A stretch of 64,000 nt of DNA from Prevotella sp. (GCA_017478025.1 JAFVGZ010000014.1:62001-126000); one strand, 5' to 3'. Counted from the first letter of the stretch, positions 1 through 8,585 are shown. A program made the numbers and translations. Notes: generated from the sequence alone by a model not told the origin.

Positions 1-7
1 ATCTAAA

Positions 8-1702
8 ATGACAATGGAAGATAGAAGATATCCCATAGAGTTAGAAGTCATCACCCCGCTCTCTGTCGGTGCAGGCAATGATAATGAATGGGTGAAGGGC
101 CTTGATTTTGTGCAGAAAGATGGCAAGGTCTATGTCATTGACATGCAGAAAGTGTCTGCTGCTGGTTTAGACGTGGGAACACTTACTGCCTTGTTTCTGA
201 AATCGGACGACAAAGGTATCAGCCAACTTCTTGGCAATAAAATTGGCGAGCTGTCGCGCTATGTCTTTGATTTGCCAGCGAAGACAGATAATAACATCAA
301 GACATTTCTGCGTACCCAGTTTTACGACAAACCTTTAGTGGCAGGAAGTTCCATCAAAGGGTCTATACGTTCTGCGCTTTTCAACTATCTGCGGACTGAC
401 GAACATAAGAATGAAGATGTCTTTGGCACTATGAAGGACGGAACAGACTTTATGCGTTTCGTTCGCATTAGCGATGTGGAAATGCCAACGACTGTACTTG
501 TCAATACCAAGTTGTTCAATCTTCAAAAAGGCGGTGATGAATGGTTTGGTGGATGGAAACACTCTAAGAATAAGACAACTGATGATTACAATTCAGTTGG
601 CTTTAACACACTCTATGAGTGCGTCGCTCCTGGTAGCAAAGGACTCGGCAATATCTCTCTGGCAACAAATGCCTTTAGTTTGCTGGACAAATATGGTAAA
701 ACCAAGTTGTCATATTACAGTAAGAAAAAGTCATTACTCAATGAGCCTATCAACCACCTGTTTCAGGTAATCAATGATGTCACTAAAGAATATCTGCAGA
801 AAGAGTTGGCTTTCTTTCAAAAGTATGATGCGGAAAGGTCTGATGAAGTGTTAACCTGCATAGAGTCACTTCTGTCAAAGATTCCTGCTGATGGTAGCTC
901 TTGTCTGATGAAGATGTCGGCAGGTGTTGGCTTTCATTCCATTACCGGCGATTGGCAGTATGATGACTATGACAAGACGAAATTATGGACAGAAGGAAGA
1001 CACGCAGGGAAGAAGAAGTATAAATCGAGAAAGATTGCAGACTACAATCATCGTCTTCAACTGATGGGATTTGTGAGGCTTCACGCTTTGAGTCAAGATG
1101 AGGTATCTGAGAGAGAGCAGAAACTTCTGAAAAGTCACTTTGTAAAGCAAAAACAGATGTTAAATGCTGTTAGAAAGTGCGAAGCAGAACAGCAACGGAA
1201 ACATGTAGAAGAACTTGCTCGCCAGCAGGCTGCGGAGCAAGAAAAGAAGAGGCAAGAAGAATATAACAGACTTATTCTTCAGGCTAAGCAGGATAAAGAC
1301 TCTGAACGATGGGATGCGGCTATATCCAATTTGGAGAATGCCGCTGCTCTATATCCTGAAAAGACAGAGGTTATTCAATTGAAGGATGAATGTCAGAATG
1401 CTAAATCCATTGAGGAGTATCGTAGGAGGGAATTGGATGATAATCAAAAGAAATTCAGCCAACCTCTATCAGAGGTGATAAAAGGCAAGACATCTGCCGG
1501 CAACTTAGTAGGAACTACCGTAAAGTGGCTGAAAGGTGATGGACATGCCTTTGGACTGCCTGAACAAGCTGCATTCCTTAATGAGGCCCAAAAACTGAAT
1601 TCTGGTGAGAAGAAAAGACTTAAAAGCAAGCTCTCTGCCTTAGAGGAAATAGCAGGTAAAGGAAGTGTAGATCAGTTGTGTAGAGAATTAGGAATAGTAT
1701 AA
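8..1702 (+). CDS. csm5: Type III-A CRISPR RAMP protein Csm5 with C-terminal extension
   Basis: Csm5 caps the 3' end of the crRNA in the Csm interference complex. The N-terminal RAMP region shows the family hallmarks: a first strand with PLSVGAG (about residues 18-24) and the glycine-rich GSSIKGSIRSAL (about 115-126). At 564 residues it is much longer than usual Csm5 proteins (roughly 350-400). The extra part begins near residue 370: a charged coiled coil rich in E, K, Q and R, a TPR-like stretch (about 425-465), and a helical tail. It stops 2 bp before the next ATG, so the two genes are probably co-transcribed and perhaps translationally coupled. The ATG at position 8 is used; ATG at 14 is possible. 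Csm1-4 would lie before the window. Assignment rests on motifs and context. Confidence 0.85.
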   Translation: MTMEDRRYPIELEVITPLSVGAGNDNEWVKGLDFVQKDGKVYVIDMQKVSAAGLDVGTLTALFLKSDDKGISQLLGNKIGELSRYVFDLPAKTDNNIKTFLRTQFYDKPLVAGSSIKGSIRSALFNYLRTDEHKNEDVFGTMKDGTDFMRFVRISDVEMPTTVLVNTKLFNLQKGGDEWFGGWKHSKNKTTDDYNSVGFNTLYECVAPGSKGLGNISLATNAFSLLDKYGKTKLSYYSKKKSLLNEPINHLFQVINDVTKEYLQKELAFFQKYDAERSDEVLTCIESLLSKIPADGSSCLMKMSAGVGFHSITGDWQYDDYDKTKLWTEGRHAGKKKYKSRKIADYNHRLQLMGFVRLHALSQDEVSEREQKLLKSHFVKQKQMLNAVRKCEAEQQRKHVEELARQQAAEQEKKRQEEYNRLILQAKQDKDSERWDAAISNLENAAALYPEKTEVIQLKDECQNAKSIEEYRRRELDDNQKKFSQPLSEVIKGKTSAGNLVGTTVKWLKGDGHAFGLPEQAAFLNEAQKLNSGEKKRLKSKLSALEEIAGKGSVDQLCRELGIV

Positions 1703-1704
1703 CT

Positions 1705-3072
1705 ATGGCAAGAAAAGTATTTATTTCCGTGTTGGGCACAGGCTTTTACGATGCCTGTAAGTATGTGAAGGGTGGATTCGTTTCGTCCGAAACGCGATTT
1801 ATCCAGCAGGCTACGCTGGAGTATCTTAAGGTTTGTAACAACTGGACGACGAAAAACGCCAATGGTGAAGTTATTGATCGTATCTATATTCTTCTGACGG
1901 ATGGGGCAAGAGAAAAGAATTGGAACAAGGCAATATCATCACGCACTAATTTTAAGAATGGGCAAGAAGAACCTTATCTGGGTTTAGAGCAGGTGCTGAT
2001 AGGTATGAATTTGCCATGTCCTGTAGAGACTCTTGAAATTCCGGATGGTAAGAACGAGGAAGAGATGTGGGTAATCTTCAATACTGTTTATGAAGCGTTA
2101 AAACCTAGCGATGAACTTTATTTCGACCTCACCCACAGCTATCGATATTTGCCTATGTTGGTATTGGTGCTTGGAAACTATGCAAAATTCTTAAAGAACG
2201 TCAAGGTAAAACATATTTCCTACGGTAATTACGAAGCTCGTGATACTGTCACCAATGAAGCACCATTAATGGATATCCTACCACTGACGATGCTTCAGGA
2301 CTGGACTTTTGCCGCTGCCGACTTGATACAGAATGGTAATATTACGAAGCTGCAAGAATTGAAAGATGCCAATGCGTTGACTCCTATGCTACGCACAAGA
2401 GGAAAAAACAACAAGGATAAAAGGATAACCGATGAGTCGCTGACAAACTACGTTGATTCTCTACATGCCTTTTTGCTGGATATGAAGTTGTGCTTGGGCC
2501 CTAATGTTCTAAGTGGTATCAACATTAATAGAATCAAGAGCTGTTATGAGCAAGTGATGGATGTTTATGGTGATGTGATTGCTCCTATACCACCGATTTT
2601 TGAAAAAATAGAACAGTCTCTTCGGGAGTTTGAAGAAACAGATGCAATTAGTCTTCAAAACGGTTATGAAGCTGCAAAATGGTGTTATTACCACCAACTT
2701 TATCAGCAAGCATGCACCATACTTGACGAGAATATCACCACCCATTTCTGTAAGTTACTGGGCACGGATGAGCACGATATCAATCATCGAAAGGCAAGTA
2801 ATGCATTTTTGCGTTGGGGTGAATATAGAGATAATGATTGGAATGATGCATGTTTTGATAGTATCAGGGAAAGTGTTAAGTTGGCTGAAACAAATCCCGA
2901 AATTCAAGACTTTATCAGACTGATGCGGTGGGATGTGATATGGATACATAATGATTGTAGAAACAAGTATAACCATGCATCAATGATTCAAGGTTCAGAA
3001 GGCATGCTAAGCTCTGAGGATATTGAAAAACTCGGCAAAATTATCAGGAAAATCACAGCCCGTGTTAGATAA
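1705..3072 (+). CDS. CARF-HEPN CRISPR ancillary ribonuclease, Csx1/Csx2 (TIGR02221-like)
   Basis: Cyclic-oligoadenylate-activated RNase of type III CRISPR immunity: Cas10 makes cOA, the N-terminal CARF domain binds it, and the C-terminal HEPN domain cuts RNA. The N-terminus (SVLGTGFY) and the DLTHSYRYLP segment near residue 140 are typical of the TM1812/Csx2 branch. The HEPN catalytic R-x4-H motif is visible as RNKYNH at about residues 419-424. Length (455 aa) is normal for the family. It sits between csm5 (2 bp gap) and a small unknown gene (8 bp gap), so it belongs to the cas operon. Domain architecture is seen; cOA dependence is family knowledge and the ring size of the activator cannot be read from sequence. 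Confidence 0.88.
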   Translation: MARKVFISVLGTGFYDACKYVKGGFVSSETRFIQQATLEYLKVCNNWTTKNANGEVIDRIYILLTDGAREKNWNKAISSRTNFKNGQEEPYLGLEQVLIGMNLPCPVETLEIPDGKNEEEMWVIFNTVYEALKPSDELYFDLTHSYRYLPMLVLVLGNYAKFLKNVKVKHISYGNYEARDTVTNEAPLMDILPLTMLQDWTFAAADLIQNGNITKLQELKDANALTPMLRTRGKNNKDKRITDESLTNYVDSLHAFLLDMKLCLGPNVLSGININRIKSCYEQVMDVYGDVIAPIPPIFEKIEQSLREFEETDAISLQNGYEAAKWCYYHQLYQQACTILDENITTHFCKLLGTDEHDINHRKASNAFLRWGEYRDNDWNDACFDSIRESVKLAETNPEIQDFIRLMRWDVIWIHNDCRNKYNHASMIQGSEGMLSSEDIEKLGKIIRKITARVR

Positions 3073-3080
3073 TATAACTT

Positions 3081-3437
3081 ATGCTCATAAATCTTAGCAA
3101 TCATCCATATAGATATTGGGGAACTCTGCAAATAGAAGCTTCTCGCTGCTATGGCAATGTGGTTGATTTGCCTTTTCCAGTTGTTGCCCCAGATGCTGAT
3201 AGTCAGAAGTTACAAACCTTGGCTCAAAATTGTGTGCAGGAGATACTGTCTATGGGTGAGGCAAATAACATAACTGTTCATGTCATGGGAGAGATGACGC
3301 TTTGCTTTATGATTGTCAAGTTGCTTAAGGAGAAAGGAATTCGGTGTGTAGCTTCTACCACCGAGCGAAAGACTACCTACAATGATGATGGATCGAAGGT
3401 GTCTGAATTCTCATTCGTGAGGTTCCGTGAGTATTAG
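3081..3437 (+). CDS. Small CRISPR-operon protein, candidate single-domain CARF or ring-nuclease relative
   Basis: 118-residue soluble protein of uncertain family. It opens with a hydrophobic strand ending in LSNHP, followed by a helix and VVDLPFPVV; later comes a strand-loop-helix unit, VHVMGEMTLCFMIVKLL, then a strand ending in ASTTER, and it ends with FVRFREY. This alternating pattern suggests a small Rossmann-like fold, like other stand-alone CARF-superfamily proteins of type III loci (Csx15, Csx16, Csx20 group), some of which degrade cOA. It directly follows the CARF-HEPN gene, where an off-switch for cOA signalling would make sense. The link to cOA is an inference from fold pattern and position; no catalytic residue is assigned. 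Confidence 0.6.
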   Translation: MLINLSNHPYRYWGTLQIEASRCYGNVVDLPFPVVAPDADSQKLQTLAQNCVQEILSMGEANNITVHVMGEMTLCFMIVKLLKEKGIRCVASTTERKTTYNDDGSKVSEFSFVRFREY

Positions 3438-3460
3438 TTGAACAATACAAGTTATAGCCT

Positions 3461-3805
3461 ATGGAGATAGTACTGAATACCTTTGGCGTATTGCTCAATC
3501 GTGACAACGAGGCATTTGTCATCACATCGAAGGATGGACGTCAGCGTATCCCTGTTGACGACATCAAGTCGATACAGATCAGTCGTGGCACACAGATTAC
3601 CAGCGATGCCGTTACACTCCGAGGCTGGGAAGGCCAGGCATCACGTATCTACTTCAGTACTATAGTGAAGTATCTGCCTTTGGAATACCAGTTTGAACAG
3701 CGCAGTCAGCATCCTGCGATGGATGTTACCAATGCTTTCCTCAATTACGGCTATGGAATACTGTATGGCAGGTATGAAGAGTATCGGACAGAACATCAAT
3801 CTTGA
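3461..3805 (+). pseudogene. cas1: Decayed cas1 (internal deletion and C-terminal loss)
   Basis: The first 53 residues match the N-terminal beta domain of Cas1 (LNTFGVLLNRDNEAF, then IPVDDIKSIQISRGTQI and TSDAVTL). The reading frame then jumps directly to RGWEGQASRIYF and RSQHPAMDVTNAFLNYGYGI, which in intact Cas1 lies roughly 90-100 residues further on. Translation ends soon after YGILYG, so the C-terminal half is missing. The glutamate in GWEGQ (equivalent to E141 of E. coli Cas1) remains, but the metal-binding His and Asp residues of the C-terminal lobe are gone, so integrase activity is not expected. No cas2 is seen between this gene and the array. Reading it as a functional short protein is less likely. 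Confidence 0.85.
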
Positions 3806-3992
3806 TATAATTACACATAGTAGGAATACTTTGTTCTTTTAGGAAAGATTAACCAAAGAGATCTTTGACATATTGAAAAAAAGTGAACCTTTGCACGCCC
3901 TTAAAAGCGGCCTGTTTTTTGAGGGGAAATGTTGACCTTTTCGTTGGTGGTACAGCTAACTTTAAGTGAATAAGGAATTTGTGAATTTAAGT
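3806..3992 (+). promoter_or_regulatory. CRISPR leader
   Basis: AT-rich gene-free stretch between the cas1 remnant and the first repeat. It holds a Bacteroidota-type promoter (see 3864-3893) pointing into the array. No open reading frame of interest. Confidence 0.65.
3864..3893 (+). promoter_or_regulatory. Promoter in CRISPR leader
   Basis: TTTG at 3864-3867 and AACCTTTG at 3886-3893, 18 bp apart, close to the Bacteroidota consensus TTTG-N19-21-TAnnTTTG. It would start transcription about 90 bp before the first repeat and read the array on the plus strand. Confidence 0.6.
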
Positions 3993-4628
3993 CTTATAGA
4001 GTATATTCCATTAGAATAAGGATTAAGACACCTTTGCTTGTTTTTGGATTTTTTCCATAGTCTTATAGAGTATATTCCATTAGAATAAGGATTAAGACCT
4101 ATAAACAGGAACTTTGGTGTCAACATTAAACAGAATACTTATAGAGTATATTCCATTAGAATAAGGATTAAGACTCAGTTACTACAGTGAGAGTCTTCTT
4201 CTCTGCGTCGAGCTCTTATAGAGTATATTCCATTAGAATAAGGATTAAGACTCCAACGGCTCGTCACTAATAGAAATAACTTTTGCTTGCTTATAGAGTA
4301 TATTCCATTAGAATAAGGATTAAGACTACCCGTCTAAAGAAACCAGTCATAATGTTGTCTGCCTTATAGAGTATATTCCATTAGAATAAGGATTAAGACT
4401 CTTTGAGTACGTACTTCATAATAATTGTAATTTAATTAAAAGTTTATAGAGTATATTCCATTAGAATAAGGATTAAGACCGCTTCATAACTTGTACGAAG
4501 ATAGGCTCGGTAATAGTCTTATAGAGTATATTCCATTAGAATAAGGATTAAGACTCACACTCTACATACTCTTTTGATAATTCTATTGCTACTTATAGAG
4601 TATATTCCATTAGAATAAGGATTAAGAC
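3993..4628 (+). CRISPR. CRISPR array, 9 repeats and 8 spacers
   Basis: Nine 37-bp repeats start at 3993, 4062, 4138, 4215, 4290, 4363, 4443, 4518 and 4592. Each begins CTTATAGAGTATATTCC and ends GGATTAAGAC; only the seventh differs, with T for C at its first base. Spacers are 32, 39, 40, 38, 36, 43, 38 and 37 bp, all different. The repeat end ATTAAGAC resembles the 8-nt 5' handle (ATTGAAAC type) of type III crRNAs, and the leader promoter points the same way, so plus-strand crRNA production is proposed. Neither terminal repeat is degenerate, which leaves leader polarity to the promoter and cas-gene side. Confidence 0.97.
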
Positions 4629-4671
4629 TCATTCTTAAACAATTCACATGGTTGGTTATCACTTTTTTTCA

Positions 4672-4701
4672 CAAAAAAACGGTTCCAAGTAGAATGGAAC
4701 C
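4672..4701 (-). terminator. Minus-strand hairpin terminator after the array
   Basis: CGGTTCC and GGAACCG form a 7-bp stem around a 9-nt loop. On the minus strand it is followed by seven T residues; on the plus strand no T-run follows. It would stop antisense transcription before it enters the array from the right. Confidence 0.55.
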
Positions 4702-4719
4702 GTATGCAAGGTTGTATTT

Positions 4720-4751
4720 CTTGCAAGGTTGTGAAAATCGTCTTAATTTTG
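4720..4751 (+). promoter_or_regulatory. Promoter for the 4837-7944 cluster
   Basis: CTTG at 4720-4723 and TAATTTTG at 4744-4751 with a 20-bp gap, matching the Bacteroidota promoter except for one base in the -33 box. It lies about 85 bp before the first gene. Confidence 0.55.
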
Positions 4752-4836
4752 CAGCGTCAATCATCGATACCACCTCGAGATTGATGCCGCAAATGGTTAA
4801 TGGTGGGAATGAAACAACACACAAACCAAAACATTT

Positions 4837-5283
4837 ATGATGAACACAGCACTCCAAGCTATTACCAACAATATGTTTCCCTGCATGTCTGGTGAGCAGG
4901 TGACCTACAACGCAGCCAGAAATGTGTTCCTCTCGCAGGGATACACAAGTGCAGCTGGTAATATGTACTATAAGGCCATTCGCCTATCGAACAGGCTGGT
5001 GGTGTATTACGATCTGGGACAAGGGTATATCCACACCTTCCTGAACGGTATCAAGCTGTTCGCATGGGATGGACAGAAGGCGCAGCTTGTCGCTCAGAAG
5101 TATTGGGGGGGTGACAACTGGCGAAAGTTCGATGAGTACTTCGCTAAGGAGCAGAGCATCCTGATGTTGAAGGGCTTTCTGGAGGGACAGCTGAAGCTAC
5201 AGGGGGCACATGTCAGCAACCAGGAACTTGCCTGCTTCGCAAGGAGCATGGTAGAGGAGACACAACGCAAACAACTTGCGTAA
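4837..5283 (+). CDS. Hypothetical protein, first of two tandem paralogues before a helicase
   Basis: 148 residues, soluble, function not recognised. The central part (YYKAIRLSNRLVVYYD, then GIKLFAWDGQKAQLVAQK) lines up with the next gene (YYLGVRFCDRIIIVEK, GIELYAFNGQKMELIQK), so the two are diverged paralogues of one compact beta-rich domain. The C-terminal third is helical. No signal peptide or membrane segment. ATG at 4837 or the next codon (ATG at 4840) could be the start. The three genes 4837-7944 run in one direction and likely form an operon. Confidence 0.75.
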   Translation: MMNTALQAITNNMFPCMSGEQVTYNAARNVFLSQGYTSAAGNMYYKAIRLSNRLVVYYDLGQGYIHTFLNGIKLFAWDGQKAQLVAQKYWGGDNWRKFDEYFAKEQSILMLKGFLEGQLKLQGAHVSNQELACFARSMVEETQRKQLA

Positions 5284-5369
5284 GAAGCCCCTCCCGATCT
5301 TCTCCCAAAGGGGAGGAGTGCATTCAGAGTATTCAACAGAAAGAAACAGCAACGCAAATCTAAACAACT

Positions 5370-5876
5370 ATGGCAACACTGACCAAAGCAATCAACAGGA
5401 ATCTGTTTGACAGTATATTGCCGACATTCGGCACACCGAGAGTGAATATCCCCACATGGGATGAGAGCCAGAAGATGTTTATCTGCAACCAGTATGAGAG
5501 TGCAAATGGACACCGATACTATCTGGGCGTCCGGTTCTGCGACCGCATTATCATAGTGGAGAAGGTGGGGCTCTACCATAACTGGACGTATATCGACGGC
5601 ATCGAGCTCTATGCCTTCAACGGGCAGAAGATGGAACTCATCCAGAAACGCGACTATGATAAGGCGTTTCATAGTGAGGACTTCATCCGGCAGGAGGCGG
5701 AGCAGATGGCCATAGAGTACCTGACCGGTGTGATGAAGGTGCAGCGCACCTGTGTGCCAGTAGAGCAGATCGGCATGCAGGCTCGGGAGTTGATCAGCGG
5801 ATGCTATAAGAGTTTCCTCGCCCCAGACTTCAACACATGTTTAACCCAAATACTCCCCAAACTTGGACAGCACTAA
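5370..5876 (+). CDS. Hypothetical protein, second tandem paralogue
   Basis: 168 residues, no recognised family. Shares with the previous protein a repeated pattern of beta strands around GIxLxAxxGQK and a helical C-terminal region. It ends 4 bp before the most likely ATG of the helicase gene, which argues for co-transcription. The 86-bp gap before it contains a pyrimidine/purine stem (CCCCTCCC with GGGGAGG) but no clear promoter. A role linked to the helicase is inferred only from order. Confidence 0.75.
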   Translation: MATLTKAINRNLFDSILPTFGTPRVNIPTWDESQKMFICNQYESANGHRYYLGVRFCDRIIIVEKVGLYHNWTYIDGIELYAFNGQKMELIQKRDYDKAFHSEDFIRQEAEQMAIEYLTGVMKVQRTCVPVEQIGMQARELISGCYKSFLAPDFNTCLTQILPKLGQH

Positions 5877-5880
5877 AACA

Positions 5881-7944
5881 ATGGAGAATACTAAGACTAT
5901 GGAGAACATGATAGACACAGATAACAAGCAGCAGGTGATGGCTTTTGAACTGGTAGCTAACACGAACAGTTGTTTCTTCCTTACCGGTAGGGCAGGAACG
6001 GGTAAGACCACCTTTCTCCGTAAGGTGCAGCAGCTGGTGGACAAGCAGTTTATCACGCTGGCATCGACGGGCGCTGCAGCTATCCTTGCAGGTGGAGACA
6101 CTATCCACTCATTCTTCGGACTTCCGATGGATGTCTGTACGCCCGGCACGATGGGTAAGATGAGTGAGGCAAGAATCCTGACGCTGATTCATACGGATAC
6201 CATTATTATAGATGAGGTGTCAATGGTACGCTGTGACATCATTGATGCTATCGACTACACGATGCGGAAGACACTTCGTTCTTCGCTTCCGTTTGGTGGC
6301 AAGCAGGTGATTTTCGTGGGCGACATGTTCCAGTTGCCGCCAGTGGCTGGTAGGAGGGAAGAGAAAGATTTGCTTCAGGACCTCTATCACACGGATGATT
6401 TCTTCTTCTACAAGGCAGATGTAATCAAACGGATGAGGCTGGTGAAGATTGAATTCCAGAAGGTGTATCGTCAGGAGGACGAGCAGTTTCTGCAGATACT
6501 GGAGAACGTGAGGCTTAACAAAACGACGCCAGAGAACCTGATGCACCTGAACGAGCGGGTCTGTCAGCCTACGAAAGAGGACGGGACGGTGATTACGCTG
6601 GCCTCAATCAATAAGACGGCTGACAGCATCAACCAACAGCAGTTGGCAGAGATTGACAGTGAGGAGTACACCTATGAAGGCATGGTGACAGGGAAGTTTG
6701 AAGAGAAACGGTTTCCTGTTGACCTGACCTTGAAACTGAAGGTGGGAGCACAGGTGATGTTCACCCGCAACGACCAGCAGAAACGGTGGGCGAACGGAAC
6801 TATTGGCACCGTGACGAAGTTGAGTAAAGACGAAATACAGGTGACAACTGGCGGTGGAAACACTTACGTGGTGCCATGCTGCTCATGGGAGTCATATAGC
6901 TACGAGTATGACAGAGAAACGCGGAAAATGAAGAAGGAACAGATTGGTTCATTTACGCAGTATCCGCTCCGCCTTGCATGGGCCATCACGGTGCATAAGA
7001 GTCAGGGCATGACGTTTGACAAACTCTACCTGGACCTGAGCCGCGGGATGTTTGCGGCAGGTCAGTTGTATGTAGCATTGAGCCGTGTTCGTTCGTTGGG
7101 CGGACTGTATCTTTCGCATCCCATCATTCCCCAGTATGCCCATACCAGTCGTGAGGTACTGTCGTATGCCAGCGGGTATAACGATGAGCAGATTATCAGT
7201 AGCGAGATAGAGAGCGGGAAGGCAGTGTATCAGTTGCTTAGTCATCACGACTATGATGAGGCAGCGCGGCAGTATCTGTTGCTGGTGCAGAAGAAAGCAG
7301 AGGCTGGCGACATCAAGGAAGCGATGCAGCAGACGAAGCGGTTCCTCGATACCGTCATCTGCGACGAGGATTTGTTTGGCTGCATCAGTGAGGTGCCGGC
7401 ATCGCTGATGGAGGCGGACCACTGGGCACCGAAGTTCTTGGTGGCTTTGCTGAGCCTCTATGCAGGAGATTACGAGCAGGCTTTGCTGTATGTGGATAGC
7501 GTGTTGGCACAGCATCAGTGCCAGGAGGCTCTCTATGTGAAGTCGCGCTGTCTGACAAAGTTGGAACGTTATCAAGAGGCTGATGCCGTGAATGTGCTGA
7601 TGGGCAACGTGTTCGACATGTCCATGCCTGACGTAAAGGTGCTCTACTCAATAGCAATGTTGAACGAACTTCATATCGGGGATTCGGGGCTGAACCTAAT
7701 GCAGGAATTGATTAAGGCAAGGCCCAAGTATGACAAGGGCATCCTGTCACTCCGTATGCTGATGAAACGGAAAGGACTTGTGCTGGTGAAGTCTTCAGAC
7801 GAACCTCGGGAACTATTGGATGACTTCAATAGCGACATCGCTGACGAGGAATTTGCCGAGATATTGTGCAATGCTCGCGAGAAAGCTCCCAAGGCAGTGG
7901 ACTACTTACTTCGGTTGATTAGGAGACAAGAGTTCACCGAATGA
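5881..7944 (+). CDS. Pif1/RecD2-like SF1B DNA helicase with C-terminal TPR-like region
   Basis: ATP-dependent 5'-3' DNA helicase family. Visible motifs, numbered from ATG 5881: Walker A GRAGTGKT (about 36-43), Walker B IIIDEVSM (about 109), motif III VGDMFQLPPV (about 146), motif V/VI TVHKSQGMTFDKLYLDLS and YVALSRVRSLGG (about 370-405). The SH3-like insertion KVGAQVMFTRN...NGTIGTV is present. The last 250 residues are helical with repeating TPR-like A/L spacing. An in-frame TTG at 5863 overlaps the previous gene; ATG 5881 is preferred, with ATG 5899 and 5908 also possible. Likely roles are fork or recombination structure processing; the accessory setting does not narrow this. Confidence 0.9.
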   Translation: MENTKTMENMIDTDNKQQVMAFELVANTNSCFFLTGRAGTGKTTFLRKVQQLVDKQFITLASTGAAAILAGGDTIHSFFGLPMDVCTPGTMGKMSEARILTLIHTDTIIIDEVSMVRCDIIDAIDYTMRKTLRSSLPFGGKQVIFVGDMFQLPPVAGRREEKDLLQDLYHTDDFFFYKADVIKRMRLVKIEFQKVYRQEDEQFLQILENVRLNKTTPENLMHLNERVCQPTKEDGTVITLASINKTADSINQQQLAEIDSEEYTYEGMVTGKFEEKRFPVDLTLKLKVGAQVMFTRNDQQKRWANGTIGTVTKLSKDEIQVTTGGGNTYVVPCCSWESYSYEYDRETRKMKKEQIGSFTQYPLRLAWAITVHKSQGMTFDKLYLDLSRGMFAAGQLYVALSRVRSLGGLYLSHPIIPQYAHTSREVLSYASGYNDEQIISSEIESGKAVYQLLSHHDYDEAARQYLLLVQKKAEAGDIKEAMQQTKRFLDTVICDEDLFGCISEVPASLMEADHWAPKFLVALLSLYAGDYEQALLYVDSVLAQHQCQEALYVKSRCLTKLERYQEADAVNVLMGNVFDMSMPDVKVLYSIAMLNELHIGDSGLNLMQELIKARPKYDKGILSLRMLMKRKGLVLVKSSDEPRELLDDFNSDIADEEFAEILCNAREKAPKAVDYLLRLIRRQEFTE

Positions 7945-8004
7945 GTCAAGAAAAAACAAAAGAACAACACAAACAGGAAATACAGTATAGAAATAAAAAC
8001 TACT

Positions 8005-8526
8005 ATGGTAAACACGGACATCAGTAAAAACCTTTGCATGCAGCTCGTGGCTGAGGTAAAGGAGAGAATCGGGAAATTGAAGGAGTACGGTATGAGCGAG
8101 AAGGAGATAGCTTCTGTCTTGCAATCGGAACAAACTTTGTTGAAAATGACCATAGACAGAAATCATAGGATATACCTTGGTGATAATCGTATTGAGGTTC
8201 GCATGGAGCCGTTGGTGAGGGCAGTCTATTTGCTATTCTTGCGGCATCCGGAGGGTATTGTTTTCAAGGAATTGCCTGACTATAGGCAGGAATTGAAGAT
8301 GATATACGCAGAAATCAGACCGTGGGGACTGACAGACAGAGCGTTTACAAGCATTGAAGATGTTACAGACCCAATGCGGAATTCTATTAATGAAAAATGC
8401 GCAAGAATAAAAAAGGTGTTTGTCTCTTTTCTCGGTAGTAGAATGGCAGAGCTGTATTTTATAAGAGGAGAACGAGGTGGAATTAAGAAAATTTCACTGC
8501 CTCGTGACTTGGTTGTCTGGGAATAA
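8005..8526 (+). CDS. Hypothetical protein with NSINEKCARI domain
   Basis: 173 residues, family not recognised. Its last ~120 residues are strongly similar to the C-terminus of the protein at 9718-10950: MEPLV+AVYLLFLRHPEGI, DVT-P-NSINEKCARI, and GERG...KKI-LPRDLVVWE. The domain is mixed helix and strand and might be a winged-helix type, but that is a guess. The N-terminal 50 residues are helical (KEYGMSEKEIASVL resembles a helix-turn-helix fragment). No signal peptide. It is 60 bp downstream of the helicase gene. Confidence 0.75.
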   Translation: MVNTDISKNLCMQLVAEVKERIGKLKEYGMSEKEIASVLQSEQTLLKMTIDRNHRIYLGDNRIEVRMEPLVRAVYLLFLRHPEGIVFKELPDYRQELKMIYAEIRPWGLTDRAFTSIEDVTDPMRNSINEKCARIKKVFVSFLGSRMAELYFIRGERGGIKKISLPRDLVVWE

Positions 8527-8585
8527 AATTATCAATTCCACAAGGCTTGTGAAGTGAAATAATTTCGTGGCGAAGGGAAAAGGTT

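Noticed and set aside
3991-4628. Array transcribed from the minus strand
   Set aside because: The repeat complement starts GTCTTAATCC as some published repeats do, but the only good promoter points along the plus strand and a terminator blocks the minus direction.
4652-4840. Small frame between array and 4837 gene
   Set aside because: Covers the hairpin and promoter; no match and no start context.
5094-5672. Minus-strand frame spanning the two tandem paralogues
   Set aside because: Runs across both plus-strand genes and the gap; the plus genes share similarity, the minus frame does not match anything.
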